Shown: positions 41,800-49,715 of the stretch, in pieces
Layout of the letters: each line of letters begins with the position of its first letter
How positions within the stretch are numbered: the first letter of the stretch is position 1
Notes under the pieces: generated by a model
Database searches by the model: none
What the model was told of the DNA's origin: nothing
What the model saw: the letters and a program-made list of their open reading frames with translations, nothing else
Translations under genes and position numbers: made by a program
DNA from: Prevotella sp. P6B1
GTDB lineage: Bacteria > Bacteroidota > Bacteroidia > Bacteroidales > Bacteroidaceae
Length of the DNA stretch: 64,000 nucleotides
Direction of reading: 5' to 3'
NCBI RefSeq assembly: GCF_000702825.1
Contig: NZ_JNKF01000017.1
Coordinates: 1 to 64,000 of the forward strand

Positions 41800-42858
41800 A
41801 TGAAGAAATCTCTACTTTTTCTTTTTGTTTTTTCTGTCTGCTCAGTTTGGGCGCAGGGACCAAATGAAACAGGAACTTACTATCAGGCAGCTGATGGTAA
41901 GAAAGCTGCGGAACTGAAATCAGCCCTTTTCGCAATCATTAGCCCGCATACTATCCAGAAGTACACCTATGGTGTATGGGATGCGATTGAATCTTACGAT
42001 CTTCGTGAGGATGGTAAGATTTGGGAAATCTATTCCAGCATCTCTAATTTTACCCCAAAGACTGATCGGGATAAGGGAGATGAAACTGTAGTTGATGAAG
42101 GATTGAAGTATAATCGTGAGCATGCGATGCCTAAGAGTTGGTTTAATGAAGCTACTCAGGATAATTATTCTACCAATGTGTATCCCATGTATACCGATCT
42201 TCATCATCTGTTCCCAACAGACCGAATCATTAATACAATGAGGTCAAACTATCCTTATGGAGAGGTTGGCAACGTCGTTACCAAAAAGTCAGAAGGTGGT
42301 TTTTCAAAATTCGGCCGCTGTAAAGAGGAGCTTGGTTATAAGGTGAACAATCAGAACGGACGCGTGTTTGAACCCAACGATGAGTACAAGGGCGATTTGG
42401 CTCGTGTGTACTTCTATATGGCTACGGCCTATGAGTCGTACACGAACGAAAAAGGTGAAACCCGCAGTCCTGCCAACTGGACAAGCGATATGCTGGCTTC
42501 GAATGTTTATCCTTTCTTTACGGAGTGGGCGCTGAACATGTTGCTCCGTTGGGCTGCCAATGATCCCGTTAGCGAGAAGGAGATCAAGCGTAATCAGGGT
42601 ATCTATGAGATTCAGGGCAACCGTAATCCCTTCGTGGATTATCCTGGCCTTGAGCAGTATATCTGGGGTAGCAAAAAGGAGGATGCCTTCAGCTACGACA
42701 ATTACGTGCCTGTAACTTCTGGTATCGAGGAGATTACCAAGACCATCTTCGTTGAGGACGATGGCGCTATCTATAACCTGCGTGGACAGCGTGTAGATGG
42801 TAAGAACCTGAAAAAGGGTATCTACATCCGTAAGAATAAGAAGGTGATCGTAGAGTGA
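41800..42858 (+). CDS. Secreted endonuclease I family nuclease
   Basis: 352 residues with a signal peptide (MKKSLLFLFVFSVCSVWAQ). Endonuclease I family: YNREHAMPKSWF (metal/His core), YTDLHHLFPTDRIINTMRSN, and KGDLARVYFYMAT. Such enzymes cut DNA and RNA without sequence preference, here outside the cell. The C-terminal 35 residues (IYNLRGQRVDG ... GIYIRKNKKVIVE) match the sorting-type tail of the CotH protein at 7071. The start at 41800 is used because upstream in-frame codons lie in the terminator. Expression may depend on read-through from the receptor operon. Confidence 0.9.
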   Translation: MKKSLLFLFVFSVCSVWAQGPNETGTYYQAADGKKAAELKSALFAIISPHTIQKYTYGVWDAIESYDLREDGKIWEIYSSISNFTPKTDRDKGDETVVDEGLKYNREHAMPKSWFNEATQDNYSTNVYPMYTDLHHLFPTDRIINTMRSNYPYGEVGNVVTKKSEGGFSKFGRCKEELGYKVNNQNGRVFEPNDEYKGDLARVYFYMATAYESYTNEKGETRSPANWTSDMLASNVYPFFTEWALNMLLRWAANDPVSEKEIKRNQGIYEIQGNRNPFVDYPGLEQYIWGSKKEDAFSYDNYVPVTSGIEEITKTIFVEDDGAIYNLRGQRVDGKNLKKGIYIRKNKKVIVE

Positions 42859-42887
42859 TTTTTTTCAGAATTTTCTGAAAACATATC

Positions 42888-42949
42888 AACATCTCATCCA
42901 GACGGCCTGAAAGCCTTTGTGGCAAAGGGTTTGCGCTGGATGAGATGTT
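42888..42949. repeat. Long nested hairpin in the 334-base gap 42859-43192
   Basis: AACATCTCATCCAG (42888-42901) pairs perfectly with CTGGATGAGATGTT (42936-42949); inside the loop CCTTTG-TGG-CAAAGG forms a second stem. Just before it, TTTTCAGAA/TTCTGAAAA (42862-42881) makes a weak terminator-like hairpin. Confidence 0.75.
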
Positions 42950-42950
42950 T

Positions 42951-42990
42951 GCTTAACCTCTCACTCAACCTCTCCCTTAACCTCTCACTT
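42951..42990 (+). repeat. TTAACCTCTCAC repeat
   Basis: Three near-copies of a 13-14-base unit with core AACCTCTC, directly before the 22-bp array. Confidence 0.6.
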
Positions 42991-43000
42991 TTTCTTGTTT

Positions 43001-43088
43001 CCAGTCCTCTTTTGGTAGTACGCCAGTCCTCTTACTGCAGTACTCCAGTCCTTTGACGCCAGGACTGCAGTCCTTTAACGGGAGTATT
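43001..43088 (+). repeat. Four 22-bp tandem repeats
   Basis: Units at 43001-43022, 43023-43044, 43045-43066 and 43067-43088 each start CCAGTCCT (last one GCAGTCCT). Their second halves differ but keep the AGTA/GGACT ending, and units 2 and 3 contain small palindromes such as CTGCAG. No spacer structure, so not a CRISPR. Confidence 0.7.
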
Positions 43089-43130
43089 GGCGCTGAAATG
43101 AATACAATCTTAAACTTTTGACCTAAAAAC

Positions 43131-43161
43131 TTGCATCCTATCAAATATTTTTGTATCTTTG
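43131..43161 (+). promoter_or_regulatory. Promoter of second TonB receptor gene
   Basis: TTG (43131-43133), 20-base spacer, TATCTTTG (43154-43161), 31 bases before the ATG at 43193. Confidence 0.7.
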
Positions 43162-43192
43162 CCGCAATAGTATAAACGAAAAACCGGTTCGA

Positions 43193-46100
43193 ATGATGAA
43201 AAGACTATCTACATTGCTATTGACCCTTCTGATATTCACGATTTCTGTTGTGGCTCAGGTTACTACGTCGGGTATTACTGGCGTGGTGATGGCTGATGGC
43301 GAGGAGGCTATCGGCGCTACCGTTTCGGCCAAGCATGTGCCATCGGGAGCCATCTATCGTGCTGTGACAAATATCGAGGGCCACTACTCGATAACTGGCA
43401 TGAAAGCGGGTGGCCCTTACGAGGTGGAAATATCGTATATCGGATTCCAGACAGCTAAGTTTACCGATATCCAGCTGATGCTGGGACAGAACGCTGTGGT
43501 AGATGCCACGCTGAGCGAAGGAACGGAGCTGATTCAGGAAATCGTAGTGACGGCAAAGGCCAACAACACGATGCGCTCTGACCGCAGTGGCGCCGTGACA
43601 AATCTGAACGCCCAGCAGATGGCTGCTGTACCTAACATCGGCCGCTCTATGCTTGATATCATGAAGATGACACCACAGTCGAGCTCGGCCAGCGGTATGG
43701 CTATCGGTGGTGGAAACTATCGCCAGTCGTTTGTGACTATCGATGGTGCCTCGTTCAACGACTCGTTTGGTATGGAGCCCAGTCCGCTGCCTGGCGGTGG
43801 CACGCCTATCTCGCTCGAGGCGCTCGACCAGATGACGGTTTCGGTGACGCCTTACGATGTGCGCCAGAGTGGATTTACAGGTGGTGGTGTGAACGCTGTC
43901 ACCAAGAGCGGTACCAATACCTTTAAGGGTATGGCCTATACGTTCCTGACCAGTTCAGATCTGAAGGGTAAGAAAATCCGCAATGCCGAACTGCCAGTAT
44001 CCGAGGGGCATAACAGCACCTTCGGCTTGAGCTTCGGTGGTCCTATCATCAAGGATAAGCTCTTCTTCTTTATTAACGGTGAGTACGAGGATAACGTGAC
44101 GGCTGGTCCGGCAGTGTTGGCAAGTACTGATGCTACGTCTTCTGCATCTTATTCGGCTATCAACCGTCGTCCGAGGATTGGCGAGCTGGAGAGTCTGTCG
44201 AAGTTCTTGCAGGACACCTACGGCATTACCACAGGTCCTTGGCAGGACTATCATCTGAAGACGCCTGCCTATCGTATTCTGGCCCGTATCGACTGGAACA
44301 TCAACGAGAATCATAAGCTGAACGTACGCTTCACGAAGTCGAACCGCAAGGAGTCGAATCCTGCTTCGGCCTCACGCAGCATCGGCAGCAATCGCACCTC
44401 TATTATATATGGTGGCAATCAGAACTCGTATGGTGGCAATACCGACTACGGCATGTCGTCGCTCTCCAGCAGGTATATGACCGAGTTCCGCTTCACCTCG
44501 GTAGCTGCCGAGTTGAATAGTAAGTTCGGCAAGTTGCACAACACCCTGCGTGGCACCTATTCGTATCAGGACCAGCCGCGTAGCAACGAGTATGGCGTAG
44601 GTGTGCCTGTGGTTGAAATCGTGATGAGCGACAATCAGGGCCACTATCCTTACTGGGCGCTGACTGGCGACCTGTTTACCTATGGCAATGTGGCGCAGAC
44701 TAAGAATACCGTGATTACCGACGAGGTGAACATCCAGTTGGGTAAGCACAACCTGTTTGGTGGCTTGCAGTTCGAGAACGATTGGGCTGCTAACGGCTAT
44801 GCCCAGGCTGGTGCCGGCTATTATGCCTTTGAAGCTACTCCCGAACAAGTGGCTGCTGGCGACTGGAAGAGCGTGTTTACCCTCGAGCATACCCGCCTGT
44901 TTGGTATCACCTACGGCAATGGCGACGACCACTCTCACTTCGTAGCTAAGATGAGCACCAACCAGTGGTCGCTCTATCTGCAGGACAATTGGAGTATTTC
45001 CGATCGTTTCCGTATGTCGTTAGGTGTGCGCTTCGAGCTGCCATCTTATCCCAGTCTGAAGAATAATTTCAATAAGGAATACTATGACTTGGGCGATCTG
45101 CCGCCTACAGACAAGAACTACTTTGGCGGACAGCACTTCCGTACGGATAATGTGCCCAAGGCCAGCATATCGTTCTCGCCGCGTGTGGGATTCAACTGGG
45201 ATATCACAGGCGAGCGAAACCTGATACTGCGTGGCGGCTCGGGTATCTTCGTAGGTCGCCTACCGTTCGTATGGCTCATCTCGGCAGTGGGCAACTCGGG
45301 TATGGGACAGACCTCGTATATCGCCTCGCAAAAAAATCCGGAAGGTATTCCCACTTTTACTACCAGTCAGCAGGATATGCTGCAGCAGATTAAAGCTAAA
45401 AGTAAGGTATCTATCCCCAGCAGCGCTACGATTCTGAGCGACAATCTGCGTATGCCCAAGACGTGGAAGACCTCGTTGGCACTCGATGCCAAACTGCCTG
45501 GCGATATCGACTTCACCATCGAGGGAATCTACAACCGTGATATCAACCCTGTGGTGGTGGCCAATCGCGATATCTACTGGGACGGGCATTCTACCATCGA
45601 CTTAGGGCATGGCGATGTGCGCCACAGTATGTCGTACTATAATCCCAACTACTCGGCCTACGTGCTCGAGAACGCTGGTCATAAGGCCTACTATCTGTCG
45701 CTGACAGCCCAGCTGCGCAAGAAGTTCGACTTCGGTCTCGATCTCTCGGGAAGTTACACCCTGTCGAGAGCCAAGACCTATACCGATGGTATCGGCAACC
45801 AGGTGGCTTCGGCCTATAACAACTACCGCAATTCGGTGAATGCGGTTAACGACAACGAGATGGGCTATGCCACCTATGTGGCGCCTAACCGCTTGCTGCT
45901 CTCAGCCAGCTATACCCTCAAGGAGTCGAAGCGTGCCAGCTCGCACTTCTCGCTCATCTACGATGGCTACCAGTATGGCTTCCTGACCGAGTATGCCTTC
46001 AGCCGTTACAGCTATATCTTCTCGGCAAATGTGAACAACGATGCCTTGGCGCCTGCCAACCTGATCTATGTGCCTGCCTCGCGTAAGGAACTCGACAGTT

Positions 46101-46534
46101 GGGATTTCGCCGAGAGCGTATATGATGGCCATCAGGTATATACTGCCGATATGCAGCGCGACGACTTCTGGGCTTATATCCAGCAGGACGACTATCTGAA
46201 GCATCGCACAGGTCAGTATGCTGAGCGTGGTGGCGCCAAGATGCCTTGGCACCATCAGATCGACTTCAAGTTCCAGCATGATATGAGTCTCGACTTCGGT
46301 AAGACCAAGCACACTCTGCAGTTAGGCGTCGATATCCTGAACCTGCCTAATCTCCTCAACAAGAAGTGGGGCCTCTACAAGCAGATAAGCGAAACAGCGC
46401 TGCTCTCGTACAGTAAGGGAAAATACACCTATAACACGGTTAATGGCGAGCGCCATCTGCACACCTATACTGACTTCCTGGGGCTGCAGTCTACTTATCA
46501 GATTATGTTCACGATACGCTATCTCTTTAATTAA
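43193..46534 (+). CDS. Oar-type TonB-dependent outer-membrane receptor (2)
   Basis: About 1113 residues, paralog of the receptor at 36665. Signal peptide ending VVAQ; carboxypeptidase-regulatory-like domain (GVVMADGEEAIGATVSA); plug with the same landmarks (LPGGGTPISLEALDQM, GTNTFKGMAY); barrel ending TIRYLFN. The two receptors differ strongly in their extracellular loops, so they may recognise different ligands. Start at 43193 (first of two adjacent Met), downstream of the promoter. Ends in a strong terminator; no partner lipoprotein follows. Confidence 0.92.
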   Translation: MMKRLSTLLLTLLIFTISVVAQVTTSGITGVVMADGEEAIGATVSAKHVPSGAIYRAVTNIEGHYSITGMKAGGPYEVEISYIGFQTAKFTDIQLMLGQNAVVDATLSEGTELIQEIVVTAKANNTMRSDRSGAVTNLNAQQMAAVPNIGRSMLDIMKMTPQSSSASGMAIGGGNYRQSFVTIDGASFNDSFGMEPSPLPGGGTPISLEALDQMTVSVTPYDVRQSGFTGGGVNAVTKSGTNTFKGMAYTFLTSSDLKGKKIRNAELPVSEGHNSTFGLSFGGPIIKDKLFFFINGEYEDNVTAGPAVLASTDATSSASYSAINRRPRIGELESLSKFLQDTYGITTGPWQDYHLKTPAYRILARIDWNINENHKLNVRFTKSNRKESNPASASRSIGSNRTSIIYGGNQNSYGGNTDYGMSSLSSRYMTEFRFTSVAAELNSKFGKLHNTLRGTYSYQDQPRSNEYGVGVPVVEIVMSDNQGHYPYWALTGDLFTYGNVAQTKNTVITDEVNIQLGKHNLFGGLQFENDWAANGYAQAGAGYYAFEATPEQVAAGDWKSVFTLEHTRLFGITYGNGDDHSHFVAKMSTNQWSLYLQDNWSISDRFRMSLGVRFELPSYPSLKNNFNKEYYDLGDLPPTDKNYFGGQHFRTDNVPKASISFSPRVGFNWDITGERNLILRGGSGIFVGRLPFVWLISAVGNSGMGQTSYIASQKNPEGIPTFTTSQQDMLQQIKAKSKVSIPSSATILSDNLRMPKTWKTSLALDAKLPGDIDFTIEGIYNRDINPVVVANRDIYWDGHSTIDLGHGDVRHSMSYYNPNYSAYVLENAGHKAYYLSLTAQLRKKFDFGLDLSGSYTLSRAKTYTDGIGNQVASAYNNYRNSVNAVNDNEMGYATYVAPNRLLLSASYTLKESKRASSHFSLIYDGYQYGFLTEYAFSRYSYIFSANVNNDALAPANLIYVPASRKELDSWDFAESVYDGHQVYTADMQRDDFWAYIQQDDYLKHRTGQYAERGGAKMPWHHQIDFKFQHDMSLDFGKTKHTLQLGVDILNLPNLLNKKWGLYKQISETALLSYSKGKYTYNTVNGERHLHTYTDFLGLQSTYQIMFTIRYLFN

Positions 46535-46580
46535 CAGAGATTAATCCTCGCCAGATGGCGGGGATTTTCTCTGATTTTTT
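46535..46580 (+). terminator. Intrinsic terminator of second TonB receptor gene
   Basis: AATCCTCGCC/GGCGGGGATT with an AGAT loop, reinforced by outer CAGAGA/TCTCTG, then six T. Confidence 0.92.
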
Positions 46581-46623
46581 GTTAATTATCAATCCACCAT
46601 GAACAATTCTCGATTTATTTGTG

Positions 46624-46631
46624 TATCTTTG
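46624..46631 (+). promoter_or_regulatory. -7 box of the glyS operon
   Basis: TATCTTTG followed by C, 29 bases before the ATG at 46661. It is the only promoter seen for glyS and the three genes after it. Confidence 0.65.
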
Positions 46632-46660
46632 CACCCAAAATAGCAAAATAAACGTTTATT

Positions 46661-48202
46661 ATGGCACAAGAAGATGTATTTAAGAAGATCGTAAGCCACT
46701 GTAAGGAGTATGGCTTTGTATTCCCCTCAAGTGAGATTTACGATGGTTTAGGAGCCGTTTACGATTATGGACAGAACGGTGTAGAGTTGAAGAATAACAT
46801 TAAGCAGTACTGGTGGAAGGCTATGACGATGCTTCACGAGAACATCGTTGGTATCGATAGCGCCATCTTTATGCACCCCACCATATGGAAAGCGTCAGGA
46901 CACGTGGATGCTTTCAACGATCCCTTGATCGACAACCGTGACTCTAAGAAGCGTTATCGCGCTGACGTGCTCATCGAGGACCAGATTGCCAAGTACGACG
47001 AGAAGATCCAGAAGGAAGTGGAGAAGGCTCGCAAGCGTTTCGGCGACAGCTTCGACGAGGCTAAGTACATGGAGACCAGCGAGCGCGTGAAGGAGACCAA
47101 GGAGAAGCGCGACAACCTGCACGCCCGCTATGCTGAGGCTATGCAGGGACCGGATCTCGAGGCCCTCAAGCAGATTATCCTCGACGAGGAGATTGTGGAT
47201 CCTATCAGCGGTACCAAGAACTGGACCGATGTGCGTCAGTTCAACCTGATGTTTGCTACCGAGATGGGTGCCAGCGCCGATGCCTCAATGAAGGTTTACC
47301 TGCGTCCTGAGACTGCTCAGGGTATCTTCGTGAACTACCTGAACGTGCAGAAGACCGGTCGTATGAAGATTCCTTTCGGTATCGCACAGATCGGTAAGGC
47401 TTTCCGTAACGAGATTGTAGCCCGTCAGTTCATCTTCCGTATGCGTGAGTTTGAGCAGATGGAGATGCAGTTCTTCGTACAGCCTGGTACAGAGCTCGAG
47501 TGGTTCCCCAAGTGGAAGGAGACCCGTATGAAGTGGCACCAGGCTCTGGGCTTCGGCGCTGAGAACTATCGTTTCCACGACCACGACAAGCTGGCTCACT
47601 ATGCCAACGCTGCTACCGATATCGAGTTTAAGATGCCATTCGGCTTCAAGGAGGTTGAGGGTATCCACTCTCGTACCAACTTCGACCTCTCGCAGCACGA
47701 GAAGTTCTCTGGCAAGAGCATCAAGTACTTCGATCCTCAGACCAACGAGAGCTATACTCCATACGTTATCGAGACTTCTATCGGTGTCGATCGTATGTTC
47801 CTGAGCATCATGTGCCACGCCTTCGAGGAGGAGAAGCTCGAGAATGGTGAGACACGTACCGTACTGAAGTTGCCCGCAGCTCTGGCTCCTGTTAAGTGTG
47901 CTGTGATGCCTCTGGTTAAGAAGGACGGTCTGCCCGAGAAGGCACGTGAGATCATCGACCAGCTGAAGTTCCACTTCAACTGCCAGTACGATGAGAAGGA
48001 TTCTATCGGAAAGCGTTATCGTCGTCAGGATGCCATCGGTACGCCTTACTGCGTAACAGTCGATCACGACACCCTCACCGATGGTAAGGTAACTCTGCGT
48101 TTCCGCGACACTATGGAGCAGGAGCGTGTGAACATCAGCGATCTGAACTCTATCATCGAGGATAAGGTGAGCATCGCATCATTGCTGAAGAAACTCCAGT
48201 AA
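46661..48202 (+). CDS. glyS: Glycyl-tRNA synthetase (homodimeric type)
   Basis: 513 residues, class II enzyme of the alpha-2 (eukaryote/archaeal-like) type, not the two-subunit bacterial form. Motif 1/2 region GKAFRNEIVARQFIFRMREFEQMEMQFF (about 245-272), motif 3 ETSIGVDRMFLSIM (about 370), and a C-terminal anticodon-binding domain (about 400-513). First gene of an operon with an FKBP lipoprotein (3-base gap), an ATPase and a DUF4435 protein. Confidence 0.96.
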   Translation: MAQEDVFKKIVSHCKEYGFVFPSSEIYDGLGAVYDYGQNGVELKNNIKQYWWKAMTMLHENIVGIDSAIFMHPTIWKASGHVDAFNDPLIDNRDSKKRYRADVLIEDQIAKYDEKIQKEVEKARKRFGDSFDEAKYMETSERVKETKEKRDNLHARYAEAMQGPDLEALKQIILDEEIVDPISGTKNWTDVRQFNLMFATEMGASADASMKVYLRPETAQGIFVNYLNVQKTGRMKIPFGIAQIGKAFRNEIVARQFIFRMREFEQMEMQFFVQPGTELEWFPKWKETRMKWHQALGFGAENYRFHDHDKLAHYANAATDIEFKMPFGFKEVEGIHSRTNFDLSQHEKFSGKSIKYFDPQTNESYTPYVIETSIGVDRMFLSIMCHAFEEEKLENGETRTVLKLPAALAPVKCAVMPLVKKDGLPEKAREIIDQLKFHFNCQYDEKDSIGKRYRRQDAIGTPYCVTVDHDTLTDGKVTLRFRDTMEQERVNISDLNSIIEDKVSIASLLKKLQ

Positions 48203-48205
48203 ACA

Positions 48206-48820
48206 ATGAAGAATTGGAAATACATATTGCTGAGCGTGATACTGTTCCCACTTGTGGGGATGGTATCATCGTGCAGCGAAGATACTACTGAGGAAGATGA
48301 GTTCGGTAACTGGGAGCAGAAGAACGAGGCTGTCATCACTGAGTGGGCCAAGAACACCAGCTATCAGAAGATTCTGACTTATACCAAGGATGCTACGGCT
48401 CAGGGCTTGACCAACTCCGACTATATCTATGTAGAGGTGCTTGAGGAAGGCGAGGGTACAGAGTCGCCACTCTATACTGATACCTGCCGTGTGGCTTATC
48501 GTGGACATTACATCCCCACCACATCCTATCCGGAAGGATTGGTCTTCGCCCAGACTTATACACAGAAGGATTTTTCTTGGGATCGTGCCGATACCGCTGA
48601 TGACCAGTCGTGGGTGGATGGCTTCTCAACAGCCCTGCAGCACATGCATATTGGCGATCGCTGGCGTGTTCGTATCCCCTATACGCTGGGCTATGGTGCC
48701 AGTGCCTACAATAGTATTCCAGGCTACACCAACCTGGTATTCGAAATTGCCCTCTACGACTTCTGGCATCCAGGTGAGAAACGCCAGCCTATGAAGTCGC
48801 GCGTTATTGATATCGAATAA
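48206..48820 (+). CDS. FKBP-type peptidyl-prolyl isomerase lipoprotein
   Basis: 204 residues. Lipobox VSSC with Cys23, then an acidic linker. A divergent FKBP domain covers about 70-195 (CRVAYRGHYIPTTSYPEGLVFAQTY, FSTALQHMHIGDRWRVRIPYTLGYG, TNLVFEIALYDF). It differs from the tandem trio at 25695-28147 in lacking the Mip-type helical domain, and recalls GldI-like lipoprotein isomerases. Three bases after glyS, so cotranscribed. Confidence 0.88.
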   Translation: MKNWKYILLSVILFPLVGMVSSCSEDTTEEDEFGNWEQKNEAVITEWAKNTSYQKILTYTKDATAQGLTNSDYIYVEVLEEGEGTESPLYTDTCRVAYRGHYIPTTSYPEGLVFAQTYTQKDFSWDRADTADDQSWVDGFSTALQHMHIGDRWRVRIPYTLGYGASAYNSIPGYTNLVFEIALYDFWHPGEKRQPMKSRVIDIE

Positions 48821-48848
48821 GGTTATCATCTTTTAATACCCATTGCCT

Positions 48849-49685
48849 ATGCCTAAATATGCCGATTACATTAAACGCATCGAGATCGACTCGCTGTGGA
48901 GCGGGAAGAAACACATTGTGTGGGAGCTAAACCGTCAGGTGAACATCCTGAGTGGCATTAACGGTGTGGGTAAGAGTACTATCCTCAACAAGGTGGTGAA
49001 GGGATTGGCCGCTGGCGGCGAGTTCCCCTCACACATGTTGAAGGGAGTACGCTTGGATGTGGTGCCCGAGGATGCCAAGTGGATTCGTTACGACATGATC
49101 CGCTCGCTCGACTCCAACCTGCAGCAGTCGCTTGCTGAGGGCGAGGGCTTCCTCCGTCAGGCACTCTCTGCGCTTGCGGGTGTGGGTGGTGGTTCGCTGC
49201 TCGACATCCAGTTGTACAACCTCCAGCGCAAATACCTGGACTATCAGGTGAATATAGGCAATCGCATTATCGAACAGCTGCAGGCTGGTAATGCCGATGC
49301 TGCCCAGAAACTATCACAGAAAAAGACACGCTTCCAGGATATCGTCGACGAGTTGTTTCGCGATACTGGCAAGAAAATTATCCGTACAGAGAACGAGCTC
49401 CGCTTCACGCAGATTGGCGAGGTGCTGTTGCCCTACCAACTGTCGAGTGGCGAGAAGCAGATGTTAGCTATCCTGCTCACCGTGTTGGTGGAGGATAACG
49501 AGCCTTATGTGCTGTTTATGGACGAGCCTGAGGTATCGCTGCATTTCGAGTGGCAGAAACGCCTTGTGGATCTCTGTATCGAACTGAATCCCAACGTACA
49601 GATTATCCTCACCACCCATTCGCCTGCTATCGTCATGAATGGCTGGGTTGACTCCGTAACTGAAGTGAGCGATATCACGGTCTAA
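48849..49685 (+). CDS. ABC/OLD-type ATPase paired with DUF4435 protein (PARIS AriA-like)
   Basis: 278 residues, a compact ABC-fold ATPase of the AAA_15/AAA_21 group. Walker A GINGVGKST (36-44), ABC signature LSSGEKQ (198-204), Walker B LFMDEP with Asp225 and Glu226, and switch His257 in TTHSP. No membrane or nuclease domain. The next gene, 30 bases downstream, encodes a DUF4435 TOPRIM-like protein; the same domain pair forms the PARIS anti-phage system (AriA ATPase plus AriB). The protein is shorter than AriA as I know it. ATG 48849 is chosen over an in-frame TTG at 48843. Confidence 0.85.
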   Translation: MPKYADYIKRIEIDSLWSGKKHIVWELNRQVNILSGINGVGKSTILNKVVKGLAAGGEFPSHMLKGVRLDVVPEDAKWIRYDMIRSLDSNLQQSLAEGEGFLRQALSALAGVGGGSLLDIQLYNLQRKYLDYQVNIGNRIIEQLQAGNADAAQKLSQKKTRFQDIVDELFRDTGKKIIRTENELRFTQIGEVLLPYQLSSGEKQMLAILLTVLVEDNEPYVLFMDEPEVSLHFEWQKRLVDLCIELNPNVQIILTTHSPAIVMNGWVDSVTEVSDITV

Positions 49686-49715
49686 TTGACAATTGATGAT
49701 TGATAATTGACAATT
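49685..49715 (+). repeat. AATTGAC-type repeat between ATPase and DUF4435 genes
   Basis: Four units of the TTGACAA/TTGATGA type fill the gap up to the ATG at 49716. Confidence 0.6.

Noticed and set aside
43001..43088. Possible CRISPR array
   Set aside because: Only four directly abutting degenerate units, no spacers of constant length and no cas genes.
43186..43200. GGTTCGAAT resembling a tRNA T-loop
   Set aside because: No acceptor or anticodon stems around it, and it lies in the leader of the receptor gene.
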